A stretch of DNA of 64,000 bases, taken from assembly GCF_009177065.1 (NCBI RefSeq), contig NZ_WEZF01000027.1, forward strand, positions 1 through 64,000, given 5' to 3'. The notes beneath the pieces were generated by a model, which saw nothing but the letters and a program-made list of their open reading frames with translations, was not told the origin of the DNA and did no database searches. Below, one piece after another: positions 47,429-56,070 of the stretch. Every line of letters begins with the position of its first letter. The stretch's first letter is position 1. Both the position numbers and the translations under genes were made by a program. Source of the DNA: Tautonia marina (lineage in GTDB: Bacteria; Planctomycetota; Planctomycetia; Isosphaerales; Isosphaeraceae).

Positions 47429-48673
47429 ATGGCCGACGCGCTTGACCCCGAGTGGCCCCCGACCCGCGCCGAAGGGCTCCGCCGCCTCGATGCCTTTCTT
47501 CCCCGAGCCGGTCGGGAGTATGCCGAGACCCGCAACTTCGACCACGGGCCGGGGAGGCATACCAATGTCTCCACCCTGTCTCCCTACCTCCGTCATCGCC
47601 TCGTCCGAGAGGAAGAGGTGGTGGGGGAGGTTCTGGAGCGGTTCTCCCTCGCTCAGGCCGAGAAGTTCGTGCAGGAGGTCTGCTGGCGGACCTACTGGAA
47701 AGGCTGGCTCGAACTCCGGCCGGGGGTCTGGCGATCGTACCGGGCCGAGGTCGCCGACCGTCTCGCCGAGCTGGATCGTGACCGCCGCCTCCGCGACCGC
47801 TGGGAATCGGCCATCTCCGGGCGGTCGGGCATCGACTGCTTCGACCAGTGGGCCGACGAGTTGATCTCGACCGGCTATCTCCATAACCATGCCCGGATGT
47901 GGTTCGCCAGCCTCTGGATCTTCACGCTGCGGCTCCCCTGGGCGCTCGGGGCCGATTTCTTCTACCGCCACCTGCTCGACGGCGATCCGGCCTCGAATAC
48001 CCTGTCGTGGCGATGGGTCGCTGGGCTCCAGACGCAGGGGAAAACCTACCTGGCCAGCGCGGGCAATATCTCCCGGTTCACCTCCGGACGGTTCCGGCCG
48101 ACCGAGCGCTTGGCATCGACCGCCGAGCCGGTTCCCGGCCCTCCTCCTCCTCGCCCGCGTGCCTTGCCTCCGGCCGATCGCCCCGGTCAGGGGCCGGTCG
48201 GCCTCTTGCTGACCGAGGACGACCTCGACCCGACCTCCCTTGGCCTCGACCCCGATCAGGTGGCGGCCATTGCCGGGATCGTGAACCTCGACGACCGCTC
48301 GCCGATGCCCGTCGGCCCCTTGCCGCGAGCCTTCACGACCGGAGCGATGGCCGATGCGCTCGACCGCGCCGGCCGGGCTTTCAACGCCCCGGCCGATCAC
48401 CTCGACCCGGTCAATGACTGGCTCGACCCGATCCTCGACTGGGCGAAGCGGCATAACATCGACCGGATCGTCACTGCCGAGTCTCCCCAGGGACCGGCCC
48501 GCGATCGTGTCGATGCCCTCCGCGAACCGCTTCAAACGGCCGGAGTCACGCTTGCCGTCCTGCGAAAAGACTGGGACGAAACCTTCTGGCCCTTCGCCAC
48601 CGCCGGCTTCTTTCGCTTCAAAGCCGAGATCCCTGAGGTCCTCGACCGTCTCGGCCTGATGGCGCTCCGTTGA
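47429..48673 (+). CDS. Photolyase/cryptochrome-family FAD protein, probably circularly permuted
   Basis: The product is 414 residues. Residues ~40-235 are the FAD-binding domain of the photolyase family: TLSPYLRHRLV, WRTYWKGWLEL, STGYLHNHARMWFASLW, and LDGDPASNTLSWRWVAG, followed by GKTYLASAGNISRFT. The usual N-terminal alpha/beta (antenna) domain is absent in front. Instead residues ~255-414 look like that domain placed at the end: GLLLTEDDLDP, DRIVTAESPQGPARDRVDAL, then LREPLQTAGVTLAVLRKD. DNA repair or light-sensing is inferred only. Two genes for an FAD oxidoreductase and a methyltransferase-like protein follow. Confidence 0.85.
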   Translation: MADALDPEWPPTRAEGLRRLDAFLPRAGREYAETRNFDHGPGRHTNVSTLSPYLRHRLVREEEVVGEVLERFSLAQAEKFVQEVCWRTYWKGWLELRPGVWRSYRAEVADRLAELDRDRRLRDRWESAISGRSGIDCFDQWADELISTGYLHNHARMWFASLWIFTLRLPWALGADFFYRHLLDGDPASNTLSWRWVAGLQTQGKTYLASAGNISRFTSGRFRPTERLASTAEPVPGPPPPRPRALPPADRPGQGPVGLLLTEDDLDPTSLGLDPDQVAAIAGIVNLDDRSPMPVGPLPRAFTTGAMADALDRAGRAFNAPADHLDPVNDWLDPILDWAKRHNIDRIVTAESPQGPARDRVDALREPLQTAGVTLAVLRKDWDETFWPFATAGFFRFKAEIPEVLDRLGLMALR

Positions 48674-48690
48674 TCTAAGAGAGAGTGTTC

Positions 48691-49674
48691 ATGTCGAAAC
48701 ATTTTGGGGTCATCGGAGCCGGCATTGCCGGGTTGACCGCCGCGCGCCGGTTGCGTAATCAGGGACACTCCGTTCTGGTCCTCGATAAAGGAAGACGCCC
48801 CGGAGGCCGCACCTCGACCCGGTCGATGGATGGCCTCTCGTTTGACCACGGCCCTCCGTTTTTTACGATCACGGATCCGATGGTTCGAGCCTTTGGGGAA
48901 ACCTCGGGCGTCTTCTCCTGTCTCGAAGCGTGGCAAGGGCGCTTCGCTCGCCTCGAAGCCGGCCGATTGGTGCCGGAGCTTCCCGATCCCCCTCGGTTGG
49001 TGGGGGTTCCCGGCATGGGGACGATCGGCCAGAGGCTCGCTCAAGAGATTGACGTGCGTGTGAGCGTTCATGTCAATCGGCTCGAACGATCGGCCGGGGG
49101 CTGGACGATCATCGATCGAGACGGCTCCTCGTACGGCCCGTTCGACGCGCTGATCGTGACGGCTCCCCCCGCGCAGGCTGCCGCCTTGCTTCGCGAGCAT
49201 TCGGAACTGGCCGCGACACTCGAACCGATTCCGATGGCGGTCTGTTTCTCCTGGATGATCGCTCCGGAGAGCAGAACGGCCTTGCCGTTCGACGGCATCC
49301 GATGCGATCATCCCGTCCTGCGTTGGGCGTCGAACGAACAGAGCAAACCGGGCCGACCGGATTCGCCCGCCCTGGTTGTCCAGGCGAATCACACCTGGTC
49401 CGAGGCCCACCGCGATTCCGATCCCTCGGAGGTTGTCCGACTCTTGCGGTTGGCCGTCGAGGAGTCGTTTGCGATCCGCCTTGGCCCGCCTCGCCTGGAG
49501 TCGCTCCACCGATGGCTCTTTGCCCAACCGGTTGAGCCTTTGGGAACCCCTTGCCTGATCGACCCCGATGCCTGCCTGGCCGCCTGCGGCGATTGGGCCT
49601 TGCGAGGGTCGATCGAGGGGGCGATTCAGAGCGGATTCGCCTGTGCTCAGACATTGATGGAAGCTCTTGCGTGA
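48691..49674 (+). CDS. NAD(P)/FAD-dependent oxidoreductase (renalase/amine-oxidase-like)
   Basis: The product is 327 residues. The FAD dinucleotide motif is GVIGAGIAGLTAARRL (~residues 5-20), followed by RRPGGRTSTR (the amine-oxidase-type GGR block) and DHGPPFF. Near the C-terminus, ACGDWALRGSIEGAIQSG is the second FAD motif of the family. It resembles the renalase-like proteins often seen beside photolyase-related genes. The substrate is unknown. ATG 48691 was chosen; a GTG two codons earlier is possible. The gap to the preceding gene is 17 bases, so an operon is likely. Confidence 0.9.
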   Translation: MSKHFGVIGAGIAGLTAARRLRNQGHSVLVLDKGRRPGGRTSTRSMDGLSFDHGPPFFTITDPMVRAFGETSGVFSCLEAWQGRFARLEAGRLVPELPDPPRLVGVPGMGTIGQRLAQEIDVRVSVHVNRLERSAGGWTIIDRDGSSYGPFDALIVTAPPAQAAALLREHSELAATLEPIPMAVCFSWMIAPESRTALPFDGIRCDHPVLRWASNEQSKPGRPDSPALVVQANHTWSEAHRDSDPSEVVRLLRLAVEESFAIRLGPPRLESLHRWLFAQPVEPLGTPCLIDPDACLAACGDWALRGSIEGAIQSGFACAQTLMEALA

Positions 49675-49683
49675 CGATGGTCC

Positions 49684-50532
49684 ATGATTCATGATCCTCG
49701 CCAGCGGCAGGCCGGATTCAACACCTCGACCCGAGGTCAGTGGGAGGTGTTCGCTGATCACCGCCACCAGGTGTCGGCCGTGCTCACGACGGCTCCGGGC
49801 GGTCGGCTCTGCATCCTGGGGGCCGGGAACACCAACGACCTTGACCTGCCAGCCCTTCTGGAACGCTACCGCGAGGTTCATCTTGTCGACCTCGACCCGA
49901 CGGCCCTCGCCGAAGGGGTTGCACGGCAAGGGGTGGCCGATCACCCGGGGATTCACCTGCACGGCGGTCTGGACCTGACGGCGATGGTCGAGACGATCGC
50001 CTCGTGGTCCCCCCGCGCTGAGGTGCGCCCGGCCGATCTCGACGCCCTGGCCACCTGGCCCGGCAACCGGGTTCCACTGGTCTTGCCGGGACCATTCGAC
50101 CATGTCGCCTCGACCTGTATCCTCAGCCAGTTGACCGACACCACAGCCCACGCCCTCGGCGATCATCACCCGAGAGGAACGGCCGTGATGGAGGCGATCC
50201 GCCGCGGCCATCTCCGCCTGCTCGCCCGCCTGGCGGGGCCGATCGGCCGGGCGACCCTCATCACCGATATCGCCTCCTCGAAGTGTTTCCCCGCACTGCC
50301 GGAGACCCCCGATGAGCGTCTCGCCGAGCTGCTGCCCTGGCTCTTGCGCTCCGGCGCTCACTACCACGGATTGCACCCGAATCAGATCCTCGCTGCCTTG
50401 CGGCACGACCCCGCCATTGCTCCCCTCCTGGCCGGATTCCAGACCTGTGCCCCCTGGCGCTGGCGGCTTCATTCGCGTGTCTTCCTGGTCTGGGCGGTGA
50501 CGATGCGGTTCTCGGCATCGCGGTGGGGCTGA
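49684..50532 (+). CDS. Class I SAM-dependent methyltransferase-like protein
   Basis: The product is 282 residues. The nucleotide-binding motif is RLCILGAGNTNDLDLPAL (~residues 41-58), followed by VHLVDLDPTAL (the acidic strand) about 25 residues later, as in Rossmann-type methyltransferases. Later residues (DHVASTCILSQL) fit the post-motif strand, but no target-recognition domain is obvious. The substrate is unknown. The start is 9 bases after the preceding oxidoreductase stop, so it is part of the photolyase operon. Confidence 0.8.
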   Translation: MIHDPRQRQAGFNTSTRGQWEVFADHRHQVSAVLTTAPGGRLCILGAGNTNDLDLPALLERYREVHLVDLDPTALAEGVARQGVADHPGIHLHGGLDLTAMVETIASWSPRAEVRPADLDALATWPGNRVPLVLPGPFDHVASTCILSQLTDTTAHALGDHHPRGTAVMEAIRRGHLRLLARLAGPIGRATLITDIASSKCFPALPETPDERLAELLPWLLRSGAHYHGLHPNQILAALRHDPAIAPLLAGFQTCAPWRWRLHSRVFLVWAVTMRFSASRWG

Positions 50533-50694
50533 CGGGTGGGTCCACGTCCTCGGACATCGCCGGACTCCTCGCGCTTGGTCTGGTCTGTTTCGCTGGCTGC
50601 TCGGACGGATTAGGATGAGCGAGGCTTCGGGGGAACGTCCCCGATCACCGTGGGCCGGCCACTTCGATTCGATCCGTACCGAGCCTCTCCCATC

Positions 50695-53283
50695 ATGAGC
50701 AAGTCTTCCGTCTCTCGCCGGTCGTTCCTCGTTGATTCCGCCGCGGCGACCGCGGCCCTCTCCGCCCTGCCGCGAGCAGGACGCGCCGAGGACCGACCGG
50801 AGGCCGAGTTCCGCAGCCGATGGGAACGTGTTCCCGATCGCGTCTGGCCCGGCGCCGCCTTCTGGTCGAACCCGCTGCAGGACTGGCGGATTCGAGGCGG
50901 GCGGCTGGAGTGCCTTCGCCCCGCCACCGGCCGATCGTTGCATCTGCTGACGCATGACCTGGCCGATCGCCCGGGGACGCTTCGCATGAGTGTCCGGCTG
51001 GGATCGCTCGACGGCGGCCCGCTGGCTGAGGCGACCGGATCGGCCGGCTTCTCGATTGGCGTTCGGGGGCCGCTGGGGGACTACCGCAACAACCTGGTGC
51101 ATGGTTCGGGATTCCCGGCCGGCCTGCGCACCAACGGTCGCCTGGTGCTTGGCGACGGTTCCGAGGCCGCCTCGGACCCGGTCGACTTGAACGTCGAGGA
51201 GGTTGAGCTTCGCCTCACGATCGACCCCGACCAGGACGGATTCCGCCTGACGCTCTCGGCCATCGACCCGAAGGACGACCGCGTGCTGGGCACGGTCGAG
51301 CGCTCGGGAGTGCCGGGGGCATCGCTGGTCGGCAACCTCGCCCTCGTGAGCAATTTCGGCCCTCCTCGTCCCGCGGCGCAGCAGGCGAGTAACCCGAACG
51401 CTCCCCCGGCCGGGACCTGGTGGTTCGCCGACTGGAGCGTCTCCGGCTCGAAGGTCGAGGCCCACGACGACCACCGCTTCGGCCCGATCCTCTTTAACCA
51501 GTACACTCTGCACGGCGGCACGATGAAGATGTCGGTGCAGATGCCCCCCCTCGGCCCGGACGATGAGCCATCGGTCCGCCTGCTCATCGATCGGGACGGC
51601 TCGTGGCAACCCGTTGCCGAGGGGAGGATTGACCCCCGATCGTTCCTCGCCACCTTTCGGGTTGAAGGGTGGGATGATCAGGTCGACACCCCTTATCGCC
51701 TGTCGTATGTCGAACGCTTCACCGACGGATCGACCCGAGAGGACTCCTTCGACGGCCTCATCCGTCGCGATCCGGTCGAGGCCGAGCGTTTGACCGTGGC
51801 CGACATCTCCTGCAACGCCCACTACGCCTTCCCGAACGAGGCCTGCGTGGCGAGCGTCGCGAAGCTTGACCCCGACCTGATCGCCTTCACCGGCGACCAG
51901 TTCTACGAGTCGACCGGCGGCTTCGGCGTCGAGCGGAACGACGTGGACATTGCCTTGCTCGACCTCCTGCGCAAGTGGTATCAGCATGGCTGGACCTGGC
52001 GCGACCTGACCCGAGATCGCCCAAGTATCGCCATTCCCGACGATCACGACGTCTACCACGGCAACCTCTGGGGAGAAGGCGGCAAGAAGGCCCCCGGCAA
52101 CACCTCCGAGGCCGAGTCGAAGGGGGGCTACAAGCAGATGGCCGAGTTCGTCAACGTCGTCCACGCGATCGAGACGGCTCACCACCCCGACTCTCCCGCC
52201 GAGCCGGGCCTTCAGGGGATCACCGGCTATTACGGCCCCCTGATCTACGGCGGCATTGGCTTCGCCATCCTCGCCGATCGCCAGTACAAGAGCGGCCCCG
52301 ACGGCAAGGTGCCCCCCACCACCAGCGGCCGCGCCGACCACGTGGTCGATCCCGACTTCGACCCGGAAACCGCCGACCGGCCCGGCCTGGAATTGCTGGG
52401 CGATCCGCAGCTTCGCTTCCTCCAGGAGTGGGCCGACGACTGGCGAGGGGTCGACATGAAGGCCGTCTTCTCGCAGACCATCTTCACGGCGATGGCCACC
52501 CACCACGGTCAGCCCGACAACCGGCTCATCGCCGACTACGACACTAATGGCTGGCCGCAGACCCCCCGCGACGAGGCCGTCCGGGCCTTGCGACGCGCCT
52601 TCGCCTTCCACCTGGCCGGCGACCAGCACCTGCCGGCCGTTGTCCATTACGGGATCGACGCGCACCGAGACGCCGGGGTCGCCTTCGCCAGCCCGGCGGT
52701 GAACAACCTGTACCCTCGGTGGTTCTGGCCCGAGTCTCCGGGGGAGAACCGGCCCAGCGGGGCTCCCGAGGAGCTGGGCGACTTCCGGGACAGCTTCGAC
52801 CATCCCTTGACCGTCCTGGCCTGCGCCAATCCGAAGCCAGAGCGAAGGCCCGGCGTCGGTGTGCTTGAGGCCGAGACGGACAAGTCGGCCGGCTTCGGTG
52901 TCGTCCGGTTCCACAAAGCCGACCGGACGATCACGGTCGAATGCTGGCCCCTCTTGGCCGACCCGACCGAGCCGGGCACCCAGTTCCCCGGCTGGCCGGT
53001 CACGGTGTCTCAGCTTGACAACGGCGGCGCCCGAGCGGCTCGGGCCGAGTTGCCCGAGGTCGTCGTTCGGGGCGTCGATCGGCCGGTCGTCCAGGTGATC
53101 GACGAATCGACGAATGAGCCGATCTATGGCCTTCGGCTTGCAGGTTCCCGCTGGCGGCCCTTCACCTTTACCGAAGGGTTGTACACGATTCGCGTTCTTG
53201 ATCCCGAGTCGGGCCGATCGGTCGAACGACGCGGCCTGGCCGCCCGAAAGGGGAACGACGCCACGATCGAGATCACGCTCTGA
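50695..53283 (+). CDS. Tat-exported PhoD-like alkaline phosphatase/metallophosphoesterase
   Basis: The product is 862 residues. A twin-arginine signal is SRRSFLVDSAAATAALSAL (~residues 7-25). An N-terminal beta-rich domain (~50-350) precedes the metallophosphoesterase core: FTGDQFYES, IPDDHDVYHGN and FHLAGDQHLPAVVHYG carry the metal-binding Asp, Asn and His residues. PhoD enzymes hydrolyse phosphomono- and diesters outside the cytoplasm; the additional N-terminal domain and C-terminal carboxypeptidase-regulatory-like segment (~800-862) are extra. Its length is well beyond a typical ~550-residue PhoD. The ATG at 50695 starts the Tat signal. Confidence 0.88.
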   Translation: MSKSSVSRRSFLVDSAAATAALSALPRAGRAEDRPEAEFRSRWERVPDRVWPGAAFWSNPLQDWRIRGGRLECLRPATGRSLHLLTHDLADRPGTLRMSVRLGSLDGGPLAEATGSAGFSIGVRGPLGDYRNNLVHGSGFPAGLRTNGRLVLGDGSEAASDPVDLNVEEVELRLTIDPDQDGFRLTLSAIDPKDDRVLGTVERSGVPGASLVGNLALVSNFGPPRPAAQQASNPNAPPAGTWWFADWSVSGSKVEAHDDHRFGPILFNQYTLHGGTMKMSVQMPPLGPDDEPSVRLLIDRDGSWQPVAEGRIDPRSFLATFRVEGWDDQVDTPYRLSYVERFTDGSTREDSFDGLIRRDPVEAERLTVADISCNAHYAFPNEACVASVAKLDPDLIAFTGDQFYESTGGFGVERNDVDIALLDLLRKWYQHGWTWRDLTRDRPSIAIPDDHDVYHGNLWGEGGKKAPGNTSEAESKGGYKQMAEFVNVVHAIETAHHPDSPAEPGLQGITGYYGPLIYGGIGFAILADRQYKSGPDGKVPPTTSGRADHVVDPDFDPETADRPGLELLGDPQLRFLQEWADDWRGVDMKAVFSQTIFTAMATHHGQPDNRLIADYDTNGWPQTPRDEAVRALRRAFAFHLAGDQHLPAVVHYGIDAHRDAGVAFASPAVNNLYPRWFWPESPGENRPSGAPEELGDFRDSFDHPLTVLACANPKPERRPGVGVLEAETDKSAGFGVVRFHKADRTITVECWPLLADPTEPGTQFPGWPVTVSQLDNGGARAARAELPEVVVRGVDRPVVQVIDESTNEPIYGLRLAGSRWRPFTFTEGLYTIRVLDPESGRSVERRGLAARKGNDATIEITL

Positions 53284-53350
53284 TCGGTTCCGGCTCCGGG
53301 ATCGGATTCGAGACGGTCGCATCGGACACCCATTGCGGAAAGGATGAGTC

Positions 53351-54847
53351 ATGACTTCTGGGATCGCGTCGCGGTTCGTCGTGCTGGTCGGGGTGGTCGC
53401 CCTGGCTCCGTTCTCCTCGGCCGATGCGGCCGACCGGCCGAACGTCCTGTTTCTCATCTCCGATGACCTGAACAATGCGTTGAACACGTATGGTCATCCC
53501 CAGATGAAAACCCCCAATATCGATCGCCTCGCGGCGCGAGGGGTTCGGTTCGACCGGGCCTATTGCCAGTTCCCCCTTTGCGGGCCGAGCCGCAACTCGA
53601 TGCTCACGGGTCTATATCCGAACAGTACGGGGATCTTGAGTAATGCTCAGATCTTCCGTCAGTCGATCCCGTCTCACGTCAGCTTGCCGCAGGCGTTCCG
53701 GCTCGATGGTTACTTCGCCGCCCGGATCGGCAAGCTGTATCACTACGGGGTGCCTCGGTCGATCGGCACGAACGGGCACGACGACCCCGGCTCATGGGAG
53801 TTGGAACTGAACCCGGCCGGGGTCGATCGGCTGGAGGAAGAGCCGAAGATCTTTACCCTCACCCCTGGCCAGTTCGGCGGCACGTTGAGCTGGTATGCCT
53901 CTCCCAAGAGCGACGAGTACCACACCGACGGCATCATGGCCAGCGATGCCGAGTGGGTCCTCGAACGCTGCGCCCGGCAGGCCGATCGGCCGTTCTTCCT
54001 GGCCGTCGGCTTCTATCGGCCTCATACGCCGTACGTCGCGCCGGAAGATTATTTCAAACAGTATCCGCGTGAGCAAATCTCCCTGGTGGAAGGGGTTGAG
54101 GAGGACCAGCAGGACATCCCTCCCGCCGGCCTGATGAGCGCCAAGCGCGAGCAGGACAAGCTGACCGACGAGCTGCGCCGCGAGGCGATTCAGGCGTACT
54201 ACGCCAGCATCAGCTTCATGGATGCTCAGGTCGGCCGGGTGCTTGATGCGCTCGATCGGCTCGGCCTGGCCGAGAACACGATCGTCGTCATGACCAGTGA
54301 CCACGGCTATCACCTGGGCGAGCATGGCCTCTGGCAGAAGATGAGCCTGTTCGAGGAGAGTGCCCGGGTGCCGATGATCATCGCGGCGCCGGGCGTTTCG
54401 AAAGGGGGGACGGTCGCTCCTGCTCCGGTGGGTCTGATCGATCTGTACCCGACCCTGGCCGAGCTGTGCGGAGTCGAGGCGCCGGAGAACCTTCAGGGGC
54501 AGAGCCTCGTTCCCTTGCTCCGTGATCCGGAAGCCCCCGGCCGCGGCTGGTCGCTTAGCCAGGTGACCCGGGGAGGAGGCGGGCAGGGGAGGTTCTTCGG
54601 CTACTCGATTCGAACCCCCCGCTGGCGCTACACCGAATGGGACGACGGGAACCGCGGGCTCGAACTCTACGACCACGAGGCCGACCCCCTCGAACAGACC
54701 AACCTGGCCGACTGCCCGAATCACGTCGAAACGATCACCGAGCTTTCCCGCTTGCTCCGCGAGTCGGTCCGCTCGACCTATCCCCCCTCGGGCGAGATCC
54801 CCGAAGTCCAGGGGACCCTCTGGATGCCGAACCTGACCAACCCCTGA
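53351..54847 (+). CDS. Secreted sulfatase (iduronate-2-sulfatase-like)
   Basis: The product is 498 residues. A signal peptide ends near ADAAD-RP (residue ~28). The metal-binding start is RPNVLFLISDDLN (D38, D39) and the formylglycine motif is C77-G-P-S-R81; TSDHGYHLGEHGLWQK is the second metal region. It is a type I sulfatase that removes sulfate esters from polysaccharides, outside the cytoplasm; C77 needs conversion by a sulfatase-modifying enzyme. The closest resemblance is to iduronate-2-sulfatases. It lies 67 bases after the phosphatase gene. Confidence 0.93.
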   Translation: MTSGIASRFVVLVGVVALAPFSSADAADRPNVLFLISDDLNNALNTYGHPQMKTPNIDRLAARGVRFDRAYCQFPLCGPSRNSMLTGLYPNSTGILSNAQIFRQSIPSHVSLPQAFRLDGYFAARIGKLYHYGVPRSIGTNGHDDPGSWELELNPAGVDRLEEEPKIFTLTPGQFGGTLSWYASPKSDEYHTDGIMASDAEWVLERCARQADRPFFLAVGFYRPHTPYVAPEDYFKQYPREQISLVEGVEEDQQDIPPAGLMSAKREQDKLTDELRREAIQAYYASISFMDAQVGRVLDALDRLGLAENTIVVMTSDHGYHLGEHGLWQKMSLFEESARVPMIIAAPGVSKGGTVAPAPVGLIDLYPTLAELCGVEAPENLQGQSLVPLLRDPEAPGRGWSLSQVTRGGGGQGRFFGYSIRTPRWRYTEWDDGNRGLELYDHEADPLEQTNLADCPNHVETITELSRLLRESVRSTYPPSGEIPEVQGTLWMPNLTNP

Positions 54848-54904
54848 TTCTGGTCCACTCTGCTCGGCTCGTCCCGGTGGCTCGCACCCGATGCCGATAG
54901 CTCG

Positions 54905-55049
54905 GGTGCGCTGCCGGGTGCGCCTCTCGGTGCGCCTGTTGGTGCGCCTCTCGGTGCGCCTTCCGGCGAGGCGTTCGAGACGGGCCGGTGCGCCTTGGTT
55001 GCGGGCTCGGTGCGCCTTCCGGTGCGCCTCGGTGCGCGGTTTGGTGCGC
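54905..55049. repeat. GGTGCGC tandem array with 12-base period
   Basis: GGTGCGC cores start at 54905, 54917, 54929, 54941 and 54953 (exactly 12 apart), then 54987, 55009, 55021, 55031 and 55043. The last four have the spacing 12-10-12, which is repeated exactly at 60662, 60674, 60684 (variant) and 60696 in the second copy of the flanking repeat, so the first five units are an expansion unique to this copy. Confidence 0.8.
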
Positions 55050-55562
55050 TTTGGGAGTGGGCTGGAAGTCATTTGGTGGATCAAGGTTGGGCTGATTCAG
55101 GGGATTTGTTTCGTGCCGGGTCTCCAGGTGCGATGGGTTCGTTTCGTACGGAGGGGAGCCCGAACCAATCGGGTTCGTTTCGCCGCCGATGGCGAGCGGG
55201 CAAGAGGCTCGTTTCGAGACCAACGGGAGCGGCGATGGGTTCGTTTCGCGCGGGCGGAGTGAACCCAACTGGGTTCGTTTCGCGCGGGACGGAGTAGCAT
55301 CGTGGGTCAGATGTCCCGCGAGGTTTTCTGCGGCCCGAGGCGTTGAGGTCTTCGAAAAAAAACGTCGTCGCCTGACGGTGGCGGATGCGGTGCGGATTGT
55401 CAAAGAGCCTCGCTGGCGCGACGGAACGAGAAAACGATTCGGGGAATGCTCGCCCGGCAATCGGGCGAGCGTGATGAATGCCCCACGCTCATAGGATCGA
55501 GGAAATTGCGAGGGGTAGTCACAAAAACTCCAGAAGGGTCAAAGAATCCGATCGCACGGCCG
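55009..55562. repeat. Flanking repeat, copy 1 (554 bases)
   Basis: This segment aligns collinearly with 60662-61215. Landmarks keep the same offset (5652 or 5653 bases) throughout: GGTGCGC cores, six GTTTCG-type units, and the block TGCCCCACGCT at 55479 / 61131. The six units GGGTTCGTTTCG or close variants start near 55102, 55135, 55171, 55205, 55237 and 55271. A 9-base hairpin at 55448-55470 is seen only in this copy. No gene was called inside; minus-strand open frames are discussed in the findings. Confidence 0.85.
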
Positions 55563-56070
55563 GCTGATTGTGTTCGAGGACCGAGAAAACGCAATGTCTT
55601 GAATGCAAGCCAGGCGAATAAGAGGCCAGGCCGGCCTCGTCCTATGACAAATGTCAATATTCAGGATGACCCTGATTCCGTGTGTGACTCTGATTCCGTG
55701 CTCGAACCCGTCGGGGTTGCGATCGGAGGGGGCTGAGGCCGGGCTCAGCAACGAAGTTTGCTTAATCGGCAAAAAGTCTTCACACGGCCCAAGCAATTTA
55801 AATTTCTTAGAGTTACCATTTTGCCTTTCTTGTCAAATTGAGATAGTTTGGACTTGGCTCTGACCTCTACTGATGCTCAGAGCTCTTTCGGTGTTAGCGT
55901 ATGCGTAATCTTGAATGCTAGAAGAGCAGACAAATTTACATTCGAAACTTTCATGAGTTTTCGATCTTTCTGAGCCCGTACATCATCTCGCCATGGGTGA
56001 CGATCGAGCCCGTGGTGCGGTAGTGGAGACCTGCGGGATTCATTCCAACTCTCCAGTGGAGAACTCACCA
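55563..56070. other. AT-richer upstream region of the protease-RTX gene
   Basis: About 500 bases without a gene. The palindrome TGACAAATGTCA (55645-55656) and a direct repeat CTGATTCCGTG (55672-55682 and 55690-55700) are seen. The part from ~55770 to 55990 is notably AT-rich and a likely promoter region, though no -10/-35 pair stood out. GGAG at 56058-56061 is the ribosome site of the next gene. Confidence 0.5.

Noticed and set aside
48532-53487. A 1651-codon open frame on the minus strand
   Set aside because: It lies antisense to four well-supported genes (photolyase-like, oxidoreductase, methyltransferase-like, phosphatase), is Arg/Gly/Val-rich with no family motifs, and is an expected artefact of very high GC and codon bias.
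55102-55282. CRISPR array
   Set aside because: Periodicity of ~34 bases is suggestive, but the repeated core is only about 12 bases, the spacing varies by several bases, and the intervening bases are shared with the second copy at 60.7-60.9 kb. No cas genes are present.
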